Source: Streptomyces sp. SA15 (lineage in GTDB: Bacteria > Actinomycetota > Actinomycetes > Streptomycetales > Streptomycetaceae). From it: 64,000 bases of DNA. The stretch lies in contig NZ_NTGE01000073.1 in assembly GCF_002291145.1 (NCBI RefSeq), forward strand, positions 37,760 through 101,759. The letters run 5' to 3'. The notes below the pieces were generated by a model. It worked only from the letters and a program-made list of their open reading frames with translations. It was not told the DNA's origin and did no database searches. The stretch's first letter is position 1. Each line of letters starts with the position of its first letter. The position numbers and the translations under genes were made by a program. This document shows, one piece after another, positions 8,624-17,674 of the stretch.

Positions 8624-11600
8624 TTTCCACTGTACGGCGGCCAGTGGTCCAGACTGCCGTGAATGCTTACATTCGGGCCACTGCCGCGGAAGATGACTGT
8701 GGAGAGTCTATGCCCGCCGTCCGGCAGGATCTGCCAGGTGCTCTCGACACCAAGTGCTCCGTGCGGGCCGTAGAGGACAGATTCGGTCACGCCGAATTCA
8801 CCGCTTCCGCCGGGCCACTCCTTGTTGAATGTGCGCCCGAACGGTTGTTGGGCGCTATGAGCCAGATGATCGGTGACGTATTGCCGCATCTCTGGAGTGT
8901 CCGGTATGCCGATCCGGTGGAGTTGCAGTTCGTTCTGGAGCGCCCTCGGTGAGTTGTGCGAGTCCGGTTTGATGTCCTTGTTGAACAGGTAATCGAGCTT
9001 TCGGGGATCGATCTCCGCGTTTCCTCCCTTATCTTGATAGGGAGAAAGGCCAAGTGGGTCCGTCCAGGTGTGCGGATTGTGGACGTAGGCGGCCGGGTTG
9101 GGCGCGGGAGCGAGGCCGAGCGGATCCGGGGTGAGATAGCGGGCCGTGGCGGGGTCGTAGTGCCGGAAGAGGTTGTAGTGGAATCCGGTTTCGGGGTCGT
9201 GGTACTGGCCGGGAAAGCGGAGGGGCGTGTAGGCGGTGCTGCTCCGGTTCCAGGCGGTGGTGCCCCAGATGGTGGACCGGGTGCGCCAGGCGATGTCCCC
9301 GTTCTCGGCGACCAGTTCGGTCGGGGTGCCGACGAGGTCCGTGACGATGGCGAAGAAGCGGCGGTCGATCTCCCGCTGACCCGCGTCGCGGGCGAGGATG
9401 CGTTCGGTCTGCGAGAGGGGAGTCGAGCCGCGATGGTCCCAGGTGAGTGCGACGATGTTCGGCAGGTCATGGGAGACGGTCGTCTGTTCGCACAGGACCA
9501 TGCCGTCCCAGGTGAAACGGGTTTCCTCCAGGACGGTTTCACCGTCGTCCGCGAGACGCTGCTTGGCGATGCGGCGGCCCAGTGGGTCGTAACGGTACTT
9601 CCAGAGGGTGCCGTCCGGCGTGACGACCGAGGTGAGGCGGCTCTCGGAGTCCCATGCGTAACGCCAGGTCCGCGGCTTGCGCGACAGGCGGGTCCGCTGC
9701 CTGAGGACCACGCGCCCGAGACGGTCGTGTTCGAAGCGGCTGTCACCGGCACGGGTGATCGTGGTGCCGGTGTACGTGCGAGGGCCGGTTGCCTCGTGGC
9801 CCGGATGGGTTGAGGGCCAGGAGGCTTCGGTCTGATTGCCGACGACGTCGTAGGCGTAGCGTTCGGTCCACCCGTGGGCGTTGACGGTGGTGACACGGCC
9901 GACGCTGTCGAGTTCGAACGACCGGGTGCCGGACAACTGATCGATCACGGAGGTGAGGTGGCCGTCGGCACGGTAGGTGTACGTACGGCTGTTCAGGGCT
10001 TGTCCACCGGCCGTGAGGTGCTGGGCGGAAAGCCTGCCGACTTCGTCCCGGACGGATGACAGAGTCATCGTGTCGCCGTAGGAACGGGACACTTCACGGG
10101 CAGCGGCGTCATGGGTGAAGTCGACCTGATGGCCGCTCGCGGCCATCAGGTCGAGGCGGCCTGCCACGTCATAGGCATACGTGGTGACATGGCCGGTCGG
10201 GGTCACCCGTCGAGTCCGGCGGCCGAGTGCGTCGTACATGTAGGTGATGGCGCGGCCGTCGACGAGTTCGGTCTTGAGCAGGCCGCGCCGGTCGTACTGG
10301 CGGATCAGGTCGCCGTTCGGGCCGGATGCCTGCAAGAGACGTCCCGATGCGTCGTACGCGTAGGTGGTGGTCCTACCTCCGGCGTCCTTCCTGATCATTC
10401 GGCCGAGCTGGTCGTGCTCCAGGGTGAGGACGCCGCCGAGGGCGTCGGTCCGGGACATCAATTGCCCTGCGGCATCGAGATGGTAGCTGAGGGTTCGGCC
10501 GTCGAAGTCGGTTTCCGATACAAGGCGGCTCGCCGGGTCGTACTCGTAACTCCAGGTGAGGCCCTGAGGGTTCGTCACCCGGGTCAGGCGCAGGTCGGCA
10601 TCGTGCTCGAATTCGTATCGGGAGCCGTCCGGTTGCGTGCGGGTGGCGAGGAGGTCGAAGTGGGTGTACTCGAAACGGGTCACTCCTCCGGCCGGGTCGG
10701 TGTGGGTGAGGCAGTTGCCCTCGCCGTCGTAGGTCCATGACTCGGTGGCGCCGTCCGGGGCGGTTCGGCCAACGAGATTGCCGTCCGCGTCCCAGGTGAA
10801 GCGAGTGACTCCGCCGACCGGGTCGGTGATGTGTATGACTCTGCCGAGGGCGTCGCGTTCCAGTCGGGTGACTCCGCCGACCGGGTCGGTGACCTCCGCC
10901 GGCAGGCCCGCCGCGTCGCAGACCATCCGTGTCGTGGCGCCGAGGGCGTCGGTGACGGAGGCCAGGCGGCCGTGCTGGTCGTATCCGTAGCGCGTTGTGT
11001 GTCCGGCCGACTCGGTGACCGAGGTGCGGTTGCCGCGCTCGTCGTATGTGTAGGTCGTGCGGTGCCCGTCCGGACCGATCGCCTCCACCGGCAGGCCGAA
11101 CGGGCCGCGCACGGTGCGCAGCACGCTCCCGTCGGGCCGAGTGGCGGACACCACTTGGCCCTCTTCGTCGTAGGCGTAGACGGTGCTGCGGCCCAATGGG
11201 TCAGTGCGGGTGAGGAGGTTGCCGTGGGTGTCGTAGGTGGAGCGGGTGGTGTGGCCGAGGGGGTCGGTGGTGGCGATCACCCGGCAGTGGTTGTCGATGA
11301 CGTGGCGGGTGGTGTGTCCGCCGGCGGTGGTGAGGGTGGTGGTGCGGTGGCCGGTCTCGGCATCCGGTTCGGTGTAGGCCAGGGTGAGCTGGACGTGGCC
11401 GGCCTCGCCGCCCTCCGCCACGACGCGGTCGCGGTCGTCGTAGACGTAGTCGTAGCGGCTTCCGCCCGAGTCGATCCAGGCGATGACGCGGCGGCGGTCG
11501 TCGTAGACGAAGGCGGTGGTGGCGCCGGAGGGCTTGGTGACGGCGGTGAGGTTGCCGTCCTCGTAGCCGTAGCTCATCAGGGGCAGGTCCGTGCCGCCCT

Positions 11601-13380
11601 CGCCCGCGCCGGCCAGGGACAGGGCGGTGACCAGGCCGTCGGTGACGGACAGCTTCACCTGGTGGCCCGCCGAGTGGACCAGGGCCAGCGGCAGGCCGTC
11701 CTCGCCGCGGTCGACGGTGATCGTGTGGCCGTTGCGTTCGGTGATGCCCGACAGCCAGGCGACGCCGTCGCCCCCCGGTTCGCTGCCGGACGGGGCGGTG
11801 AAGTGGAAGATCAGGCCGCTGTCGGGGTCGGTGACCGTGTAGTCGCCGTCGGCGTCGCGGGCCAGCAGGGTGCGGGCCCGGCCCGATTCCGGCGTGGTGG
11901 GCGCGCCGGGGACTGGGTGCGGGTACGTGATCAGGAGCCCGTCGGCGGTGACGTGGACGACGCCGACCGCGTCGACCTCAAGCCGCTCATCGACGGTGGA
12001 CGACCAGGCGGGCCCCAGGAAGCGGCCGGCCGTACAGCCGGACTCTGTGCGGCGAGTGAACGTCAGCGGCAGGATGCCGGGCAGTTCCAGGTCGGTCTGG
12101 GGCAGGAACATCCGCCCCGACGCGAGGTCCACCGGGTCGGTGCCGTCGGTGGTGCGTTCGCCGTCCGGTCGGTTGTGGGTGCCGTCCGGGGTGTCGTCGA
12201 TCAGCTTGCGCGCCCGTGCCGCGTCGGCGGCCTCCTCGGCGATGCGCACGCCCTTCACCGCGGCGCCGCCGCCACCGGTGGCGGCCGTCAGTGCGAGGTC
12301 GGGAATCAGCCGGCCGAAACCCTCGGCCGGGTCCTTCATGAAGTCCTTGACCATCTGGGTGCCGGTGCCGATGGGGTCGTTGGCGGCGACCACCAGACCC
12401 GCGGCCAGGCTGTTGAGGGACGTGGCGTACTCGGCCGGGTGCGTGAGGTTGTACGGGTCCATGGGGTTGACGCTGCGGACGAAGTTGAGGATCCCCGCGG
12501 TGCCCTTGATGATGCCGCCGCCGACGTGGTCGCCCATGATCTGCAGTTCCTGGAGCCCGTCGCTCAACTGGTCGGCGTACGACGGCTTCTGAGGGGCCAT
12601 GTCGCGGGCAGCGCGGACCGCCGTGCGCGCGGTCTCCGCCGCCGTGTTCCGCTGCTTGCGGGCCTCGGCGAGGATGTCCTGGGCCTCCTGCATCAGCTTC
12701 TTGCCGGGGTCGTCGAACGTCGCCGCGGGCCTGGGAGGGAGCGAGGACGGGTTGCGCTTGTCGGCGGGCTGGGCGTTGTAGCGGTCGACGGCGGCGTTGT
12801 AGTCGTCGACCTTCTTGCGGTGGGCGTCGGCGGCGTCCTCGGACGCCTTGACACCCTCCTTCCACTTGTCTATCGCCGTCTGCGCCTGTCCCTGCGCCCA
12901 GGTGACGGTGCCGGTGAACGCGTCGAGCGCGCCGAGCGCCTTCGCGCAGGCATCGGCGGCGGCGTACCACTTGGGTGGCTGGGTGCTCACCGCGGTGCGC
13001 AGAGCGTCGGCCGTCTCGCCCTTGAGCCGGGAGGAGTCCAGGCCCTTGAGGCCGTCGCCGGCGTTGTCGAAGGCCGTCTGGAAGGCCCGGAGTTTCTGGG
13101 CGGTGGCGTCCAGCTTGCCCGGGCTGCCGTAGATCAGCTTGGTCTTGTCCTCGGTCTGCCCGAGGTCCATCTCGTCGACCTCGGCGCCCATCCGGTTGGC
13201 GACCGAACGGGACTGCTCGCGCACCCAGTCCGCACCGGACTCCCAGCCGACGTCCTCCAGCCGGTCGGCGGTCCAGTTCCCGGCGTCCTCGACGCGGTTG
13301 CCGGCCCACTCGACGCCGTCCTCGACCGCGTTCTCGACCGAGTCGGGCGTGATGTCACTGATGAAGTCGCCGATACCCAC
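8620..13380 (-). CDS. Rhs/YD-repeat polymorphic toxin with WXG-like N-terminus
   Basis: This 1586-residue protein is built in blocks. Residues 1 to about 260 form a helical WXG100-like region, suggesting export by a type VII (Esx) system. A short Gly/Ala-rich hydrophobic stretch follows. A DUF6531-type segment begins near 413 (DPVDLASGRMFLPQTDLELP). YD/RHS repeats run from about 640 to 1380 (many YDERGNRTSV-like units) into an RHS-associated core with RYLTPDPLGL and TWTDPLGLSPY near 1410-1445. The last 140 residues are a separate toxin domain with HNSPRALQNELQLHRIGIPD, GPHGALGVESTWQ and LSTVIFRGSG, whose activity I cannot name. It belongs to a four-gene operon with an SseB-like gene and an immunity gene. 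Confidence 0.9.
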   Translation of the reverse strand: MGIGDFISDITPDSVENAVEDGVEWAGNRVEDAGNWTADRLEDVGWESGADWVREQSRSVANRMGAEVDEMDLGQTEDKTKLIYGSPGKLDATAQKLRAFQTAFDNAGDGLKGLDSSRLKGETADALRTAVSTQPPKWYAAADACAKALGALDAFTGTVTWAQGQAQTAIDKWKEGVKASEDAADAHRKKVDDYNAAVDRYNAQPADKRNPSSLPPRPAATFDDPGKKLMQEAQDILAEARKQRNTAAETARTAVRAARDMAPQKPSYADQLSDGLQELQIMGDHVGGGIIKGTAGILNFVRSVNPMDPYNLTHPAEYATSLNSLAAGLVVAANDPIGTGTQMVKDFMKDPAEGFGRLIPDLALTAATGGGGAAVKGVRIAEEAADAARARKLIDDTPDGTHNRPDGERTTDGTDPVDLASGRMFLPQTDLELPGILPLTFTRRTESGCTAGRFLGPAWSSTVDERLEVDAVGVVHVTADGLLITYPHPVPGAPTTPESGRARTLLARDADGDYTVTDPDSGLIFHFTAPSGSEPGGDGVAWLSGITERNGHTITVDRGEDGLPLALVHSAGHQVKLSVTDGLVTALSLAGAGEGGTDLPLMSYGYEDGNLTAVTKPSGATTAFVYDDRRRVIAWIDSGGSRYDYVYDDRDRVVAEGGEAGHVQLTLAYTEPDAETGHRTTTLTTAGGHTTRHVIDNHCRVIATTDPLGHTTRSTYDTHGNLLTRTDPLGRSTVYAYDEEGQVVSATRPDGSVLRTVRGPFGLPVEAIGPDGHRTTYTYDERGNRTSVTESAGHTTRYGYDQHGRLASVTDALGATTRMVCDAAGLPAEVTDPVGGVTRLERDALGRVIHITDPVGGVTRFTWDADGNLVGRTAPDGATESWTYDGEGNCLTHTDPAGGVTRFEYTHFDLLATRTQPDGSRYEFEHDADLRLTRVTNPQGLTWSYEYDPASRLVSETDFDGRTLSYHLDAAGQLMSRTDALGGVLTLEHDQLGRMIRKDAGGRTTTYAYDASGRLLQASGPNGDLIRQYDRRGLLKTELVDGRAITYMYDALGRRTRRVTPTGHVTTYAYDVAGRLDLMAASGHQVDFTHDAAAREVSRSYGDTMTLSSVRDEVGRLSAQHLTAGGQALNSRTYTYRADGHLTSVIDQLSGTRSFELDSVGRVTTVNAHGWTERYAYDVVGNQTEASWPSTHPGHEATGPRTYTGTTITRAGDSRFEHDRLGRVVLRQRTRLSRKPRTWRYAWDSESRLTSVVTPDGTLWKYRYDPLGRRIAKQRLADDGETVLEETRFTWDGMVLCEQTTVSHDLPNIVALTWDHRGSTPLSQTERILARDAGQREIDRRFFAIVTDLVGTPTELVAENGDIAWRTRSTIWGTTAWNRSSTAYTPLRFPGQYHDPETGFHYNLFRHYDPATARYLTPDPLGLAPAPNPAAYVHNPHTWTDPLGLSPYQDKGGNAEIDPRKLDYLFNKDIKPDSHNSPRALQNELQLHRIGIPDTPEMRQYVTDHLAHSAQQPFGRTFNKEWPGGSGEFGVTESVLYGPHGALGVESTWQILPDGGHRLSTVIFRGSGPNVSIHGSLDHWPPYSGK

Positions 13381-13382
13381 AG

Positions 13383-14039
13383 TCAGTTCCCCCCGGACTC
13401 ACCCTGCTGCCGTGCCTGCTGGGCGCGCTCCTCCGCCGACGGGCCGAAGGTGTCGTCCAGCGCCTGGTTCCACTGGTCGTCGGAGATACCGAGCGTGTCC
13501 TTGAGTACCTCCGAGCGCTGGCCGCCCTGGCCCTCGGTGAGGACGGTGCGGCCGGTGTCCTTCCAGGTCTGCTCCATGTCCTGACCGGCCCGCTCGAACG
13601 ACTCGGCGCTCCAGTCCGGGTTCAGGGCGTCCGGCGTGAACACCTCGCCCCAGTCCTGCTGGGTGATCTCCTCCTCGGTGGCGTGCGGGTTGCCGCCCAT
13701 CACGGAGTTCACGCCCACCTTCAGTGAGCCCTCGACGTACTGGTCGTGCTCCCACTGGGTGCCCGCCGCCAGACCGAGGCGGTTCGCGAGCGCGCTGGCG
13801 TCGCTCACCAGGGCTCGCACCCCCCACTCCCAGCGCTCGCAGAAGTCCTCGAAGTCGACCGAGAGGCCGTGGTGCCCGGCCTCCATCCCGGTCATCGACA
13901 GCTCCGAGAAGCCCTTGCCCATCACCGAACCGGTGGCGCCGCCGAGTTCCCCGAGCTGGTCGATGGTCGCACCCACGCCCTGCGTGAACTTCGCGACAGA
14001 CGCCTTGTCGAACTGCAGGTCGGCCCCGTCACCGCCCAT
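13383..14039 (-). CDS. WXG-like helical protein of the Rhs toxin operon
   Basis: This 218-residue mostly helical acidic protein starts at 14039 (MGGDGADLQFDKASVAKF), overlapping the preceding SseB-like gene by 11 bases. It ends two bases before the Rhs gene starts. The N-terminal 100 residues resemble WXG/ESX-type proteins in size and predicted helicity (SMTGMEAGHHGLSVDFEDFCERWEWG). The C-terminal half is charged and Gln/Glu-rich. It is probably an export partner or chaperone for the Rhs protein; this is inferred from position and length. An upstream in-frame extension overlaps the SseB gene and is unlikely to be used. Confidence 0.7.
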   Translation of the reverse strand: MGGDGADLQFDKASVAKFTQGVGATIDQLGELGGATGSVMGKGFSELSMTGMEAGHHGLSVDFEDFCERWEWGVRALVSDASALANRLGLAAGTQWEHDQYVEGSLKVGVNSVMGGNPHATEEEITQQDWGEVFTPDALNPDWSAESFERAGQDMEQTWKDTGRTVLTEGQGGQRSEVLKDTLGISDDQWNQALDDTFGPSAEERAQQARQQGESGGN

Positions 14040-14469
14040 GGCCGCGCCCCTCCTGTGCCTCGCCGGAGTCGACGGCGACGCCGTCCGGAACGACGCCGAC
14101 GACCGGCGGGAAGAACATCGACCCGTCCTCGGTGGCGATGTCGACGGCGAGGCCGGCGGGCTCGTCCAGGGACGGCACGACCTCGTCGACGATGCGGGCG
14201 CCCAGCAGCGCCGCGTAGTCCATGGGCTGGTCACCGGATGAGTGACGCAGGGCGAACCGGGCCAGCGCGGCCTCGTCGGTGAACCCGCAGATCCACCGCA
14301 CCCCGCCCGACCGCGCCGACCAGAGGCCTCCGTCGGCCGTCGGCACCAGAAGGACCGAGCGCCGCATCTCACCGACCAGTGCGCGAGGGTCGCCGATTCC
14401 CCTTCTCCGCTCGGCTATTCGCTCGGCGAGCGCTGTCTTTGCCTGCTCCACGGGCCCCTCCCTCGTCAC
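14029..14469 (-). CDS. SseB-domain protein of the Rhs toxin operon
   Basis: The 146-residue cytoplasmic protein matches the SseB N-terminal domain type in its pattern: LLVPTADGGLWSARSGGVRWICGFTDEAALARFA followed by AGLAVDIATEDGSMFFPP. SseB-like proteins commonly accompany type VII secretion and polymorphic-toxin genes in actinomycetes, where they may act as adaptors. It is the first gene of the leftward toxin operon (SseB, WXG-like, Rhs, immunity). Confidence 0.78.
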   Translation of the reverse strand: MTREGPVEQAKTALAERIAERRRGIGDPRALVGEMRRSVLLVPTADGGLWSARSGGVRWICGFTDEAALARFALRHSSGDQPMDYAALLGARIVDEVVPSLDEPAGLAVDIATEDGSMFFPPVVGVVPDGVAVDSGEAQEGRGHGR

Positions 14470-14553
14470 AGGTCACTGATGGCACCGTAGATCAGGACGC
14501 GTGACATGACAGGGTCGGTTCTCGTGGAGATTTCCGCGGGCGGGAGAGGGCAG

Positions 14554-14766
14554 TTACGAAGTGTGGCGGCCGCGTGGTTGCTTCCGGGTGCCGGGGACCG
14601 TGGCCGGGGCCGAGGCGGTGGTAGCTGGGGAGGTGTCCTCCGTGTCCTCCTTCACGGCCGGGGCCTGGAAGGGATTCCTGTGCGGAGGCGGTGATTCCGT
14701 CGTGGCCCGGAGGGGGGTCGGCTCCGGGTCGGAGAACAGCGCGGTCGTGTCGATGGGACGACTCAC
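14554..14766 (-). CDS. small proline/threonine-rich hypothetical protein
   Basis: This is a possible 70-codon gene starting at GTG 14766 (SRPIDTTALFSDPEPTPLRA); an in-frame ATG exists at 14787. The product is low in complexity, rich in Pro, Thr and Ala, with a basic tail, and has no family I recognise. The segment NPFQAPAVKED resembles SPFQAPVAPTP in the next upstream minus-strand gene, hinting that the two evolved together. No convincing ribosome-binding site is seen, so the call is weak. Confidence 0.35.
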   Translation of the reverse strand: MSRPIDTTALFSDPEPTPLRATTESPPPHRNPFQAPAVKEDTEDTSPATTASAPATVPGTRKQPRGRHTS

Positions 14767-14874
14767 TTTCCGTTGTGGGCATGCCAAGTAGAGCGGTGTG
14801 CGGACGAACCGCTTCCGATGCCGGGAAGCGGGCGACCGCCTGCTGCGCCTCGACCGGCGCAGGCGCAGCAGATC

Positions 14875-15096
14875 TCAGAGATTGGTCAGCTTGGTGTACG
14901 GGCTCAAGATCCGTGTCTGTACCGAACCGAAATCGACGAGAACCGCGATCCCCTCCTCGACGCCGGTCACCCGGCCGAGGCCGTACACATCGTGTGTGAC
15001 GCGGCTTCCTACGGTGAAATGCTTGGGAGTTGGCGCGACCGGGGCCTGGAAGGGGCTGGTCGGCAGATGGCGCTTGGGCATGGGTGACTTTCTCAT
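14875..15096 (-). CDS. small SH3/Tudor-like domain protein
   Basis: The 73-residue product has a basic N-terminal tail (MRKSPMPKRHLPTSPFQAP) and a compact beta domain reading HFTVGSRVTHDVYGLGRVTGVE. The block VGSRVxHDxYGxGxVxxxE resembles the small C-terminal Tudor/SH3-like domains of UvrD/PcrA-type and CarD-like proteins that bind RNA polymerase or nucleic acid. I recognise it as a conserved small streptomycete protein of unknown role. Start 15096 is one option; ATG at 15081 gives 68 residues. Confidence 0.65.
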   Translation of the reverse strand: MRKSPMPKRHLPTSPFQAPVAPTPKHFTVGSRVTHDVYGLGRVTGVEEGIAVLVDFGSVQTRILSPYTKLTNL

Positions 15097-15251
15097 TGTC
15101 ACCAGTATGCGCCTGCTGGACCGGCATGGCGGGCGCGTTGCTGCCACTTGCCATGATCGAACCCATGCCAGCAGGCCACCGGCGGAACCGGACCAGGCCG
15201 CCGAGCTGTCTTCAGGAACGCCATCCAGCTTGCCGGTACGGGGGACTAGTG

Positions 15252-15536
15252 ATGATGCGTGTACGAGCGTCGGTCTGGGCCGCGGCAGTGGTGCTGACCG
15301 CGGGAAGTTTTCTTGTGGGGTGTTCGCAGGAGTACGACGACGAGCGAGGCAAGGGCGACGCCCCGGTGAAGGGCCGCAAGGGCGACGACACTCCGGCCGA
15401 GGTGTACAACATGCCGGACGGCTTCGGAAATCTCGCCACGAAGTGCGTGGGCCACGGCTTCCGCGCGTACGTCACGACGAACGCCGACGGTCCTTCGAAC
15501 ATCCAGATCGTCGAGGACGCGTCATGCGCGAGCTGA
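15252..15536 (+). CDS. small secreted lipoprotein (first of a tandem pair)
   Basis: The 94-residue precursor has a lipoprotein signal (VVLTAGSFLVGCS, lipobox LVGC) and an approximately 70-residue mature part with motifs ERGKGDAPVKG, YNMPDGFGNLATKCVG and a final Cys pair. ATG at 15252 or 15255 is possible. The following gene overlaps it by 13 bases and encodes a clear paralogue. Two conserved cysteines in the mature part could form a disulfide outside the cell. The function is unknown; I recall similar small lipoproteins with PDGFxNxxxxC motifs in many streptomycetes. Confidence 0.75.
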   Translation: MMRVRASVWAAAVVLTAGSFLVGCSQEYDDERGKGDAPVKGRKGDDTPAEVYNMPDGFGNLATKCVGHGFRAYVTTNADGPSNIQIVEDASCAS

Positions 15537-15883
15537 GCATGACCGCACGGCAGCGGCCGGGGAAGCCCCGCGGGCGGCCGGTGCGAGCGAGCGTCGCCAC
15601 CTGTGGTGCGCTGCTGCTCGCCCTCCTGCTCACCGGCTGCTCCCGGGACGATGACGAGCGGGGCAAGGGCGACGCCCCGGTGAAGGGGAAGGCGGGCGAG
15701 GACACCGCGGCGGAGATCTACAACTTCCCGGACGGCTTCGGAAACCTCGCCACGAAGTGTGTCGGGGACGGCAAGCGGGGCTACGTCACCACCCGGTTCG
15801 AGCAGGCGGAGGACCGGAACGACATTGTGATAATTCCGGCGAACTCGGTGATCGTCGACGACCCGGAATGCTCGGCGCCGTGA
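15524..15883 (+). CDS. small secreted lipoprotein (second of a tandem pair)
   Basis: The 119-residue precursor has a twin-arginine-free lipoprotein signal with lipobox LLTGC. The mature part shares ERGKGDAPVKG, PDGFGNLATKCVG, YVTT and a C-terminal Cys with the preceding gene, so the pair arose by tandem duplication. The start may be 15524 (overlapping the first gene) or ATG 15539. The second copy has a longer N-terminus and a longer tail (NDIVIIPANSVIVDDPECSAP). Co-translation with the first copy is likely. Its function is unknown. Confidence 0.75.
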   Translation: MRELSMTARQRPGKPRGRPVRASVATCGALLLALLLTGCSRDDDERGKGDAPVKGKAGEDTAAEIYNFPDGFGNLATKCVGDGKRGYVTTRFEQAEDRNDIVIIPANSVIVDDPECSAP

Positions 15884-15898
15884 CGGAAGTCGCACCCG

Positions 15899-15983
15899 CC
15901 ATGAGCCGTGTCCGCACCCGCCATGAGCCGTGTCCGCACCCCCCCATGAGCCGTGTCCGCGCCCGCCACAAGCCGTGTCCGCG
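15899..15983. repeat. short direct-repeat array, four units of about 22 bp
   Basis: Four copies of a unit with core ATGAGCCGTGTCCGC start at about 15901, 15923, 15946 and 15968, spaced 22-23 bases. The last copy begins ACAAGC instead of ATGAGC. The array lies between the second lipoprotein stop and the P450 gene. Units are contiguous, so it is a minisatellite and not a CRISPR array. Confidence 0.85.
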
Positions 15984-16129
15984 CCACGGCGACGCACGTG
16001 GTCGCGTGCGCCGGGGCAGCCTCGCGCACCCGTCTTCGCTCGCGGACGCGGCCTGGGGTAGGGTCCCCACCGTTTCCAGTTACCGACTGGTATGCCGGTG
16101 CGGGGAGTGTCGGGAGGGGCGGCAAGACG

Positions 16130-17530
16130 ATGGAATCCCAGTGGGGCGATGGCGGATCCGTGGACCTGGACGACACCCGGTTGGAGGCGATGACTCCGGA
16201 CCCGCTGCTGACCCGGGACTACGAGACGCGTCCCTCGCTCGTCTACGAGCGGCTCAGGCAGCGGCACGGCCCGGTCGCGCCGGTCGACCTGCTGGGCGTA
16301 CCCGCCTGGCTGGTCCTGGGCTATCGGGAGTCGCTCCAGGTGCTCCAGGACGACGACGGGTGGCCCAAGGGGCTGGAGAACTGGCGGGCCCGCTCGGAGG
16401 GCCGCGTGCCGGCCGACTGGCCGCTCGGGCCGTCCCTGGAGGTCAACCATGTGCTGATCCAGGGCGGTCCCGGATACCGGCCGTTGCGGACCGCGTGGGA
16501 CGCGGCCCTCAAGCCGTTCCAGGACCCGCGCCACCCCCAGGCGAAGAGACTGAAGACGGCCGTCACCGCCTACGCCGACGAACTGATCACCTTGGTGGGT
16601 CAGGCAGGCGGTACGGGCCTGGCGGACCTGTCCGCTCAGTTCTCCCGGCCACTGCCGCTGATGGTGGCCAGCCATCTGCTCGGCTTCCCCGGTTCACAGG
16701 GCGACGACGCGCTGATGGACATGTGGCGGGTGCTGGACGCGGGTCCGGACGCGGAGCCCGCCCTGGAGCGGCTGCTGGCGACACTGGCGGACCTGGCGGC
16801 GATGAAGCTCAAGACGCCGGGGGACGACTTTCCCTCGCACCTGCTGGCCGCGCACCCCGATCTCTCCCTCGACGAGCTGGCCCGTGAGCTGTTCATGCTG
16901 CTGGGCATGACGTCCGACCACGTCGGCATCCTCATATCCAACACGGTGGTCGAGGTCATCTCGGGTGACGGCGGCGCGCGTGCCAGCCTGTCCGCGGGGA
17001 TGGTCAGGGAGACCATGAACCGGGTGGTCATGCGCAAGCCGCCGCTGGTGAACTTCGTCCCGCGTTTCGCGGCCAAGGACACCCCACTCGGGAACTACAC
17101 GATCCGGGCGGGCGACCCGGTGTGGGTCTCCTCCGCCGCGGCGCACGCCGACCCGCTCTTCGCCGACAACGTGGCGCCGAGCACCACGGTCAGCAGCCGG
17201 GCCCACCTGGCCTGGGGCGCGGGGCGCCGCCAGTGCCCGGCGCGCGAGCTCGCGTCCACGGTCGCGGCGGTGGGTGTGGGCCGCCTGTTCGAGCGTTTCT
17301 CCCATCTGGACCTCGCCCTCCCCGTCGACCAACTGCCGTGGCGCTCCTCGCCCTTCATGCGGGGCCTGCGCTCGCTGCCGGTACGGTACGAACTCGCCTC
17401 GGTGCCCGACCGGCCGTCGGCGCACGACTCGGCGTCGGAGCCGGCCGAGACGGTGATGCCGGACCCGTCCGCCCGGCAGCGCTCATCGCTGTGGCGCTAT
17501 CTGACGGGGCTGATCCGCGCCGGCCGCTGA
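16130..17530 (+). CDS. cytochrome P450, CYP157-like, without the K-helix ExxR glutamate
   Basis: The 466-residue protein has a heme-binding loop WGAGRRQCPA (Cys near residue 368) and an oxygen-binding helix region ELFMLLGMTSDHVG. In the K-helix, where P450s have ExxR, the sequence is NRVVMRKPPLVNFVPRFAAKD, so the best alignment gives VxxR and an alternative gives TxxR; neither has Glu. The CYP157 family of Streptomyces is known to lack the canonical ExxR. The N-terminus (LLTRDYETRPSLVYERLRQRHG) also fits that group. CYP157 genes usually sit in conservon operons, but no conservon genes are visible here. Substrate and redox partners are unknown. Confidence 0.85.
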   Translation: MESQWGDGGSVDLDDTRLEAMTPDPLLTRDYETRPSLVYERLRQRHGPVAPVDLLGVPAWLVLGYRESLQVLQDDDGWPKGLENWRARSEGRVPADWPLGPSLEVNHVLIQGGPGYRPLRTAWDAALKPFQDPRHPQAKRLKTAVTAYADELITLVGQAGGTGLADLSAQFSRPLPLMVASHLLGFPGSQGDDALMDMWRVLDAGPDAEPALERLLATLADLAAMKLKTPGDDFPSHLLAAHPDLSLDELARELFMLLGMTSDHVGILISNTVVEVISGDGGARASLSAGMVRETMNRVVMRKPPLVNFVPRFAAKDTPLGNYTIRAGDPVWVSSAAAHADPLFADNVAPSTTVSSRAHLAWGAGRRQCPARELASTVAAVGVGRLFERFSHLDLALPVDQLPWRSSPFMRGLRSLPVRYELASVPDRPSAHDSASEPAETVMPDPSARQRSSLWRYLTGLIRAGR

Positions 17531-17674
17531 ACTCGGCGCGGCGGCAAGGCGGTCCAGGTGTCGTCGTCCAGGACCAGGAACGGTCCGTCTCGCGGCCGGT
17601 GCGACGCAACGTCGTGGTCCGGGAGTGACGGCGCCGCGCTGGGCGGGGCGGCCGCGCGCCGGGCCGGGGGCCGC

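Noticed and set aside
10831..13584. A 917-codon plus-strand frame opposite the Rhs gene
   Set aside because: It is a Gly/Val/Arg-rich shadow of the YD repeats with no domain.
15899..15983. Possible CRISPR-like repeats
   Set aside because: Units are contiguous with no unique spacers; it is a short minisatellite.
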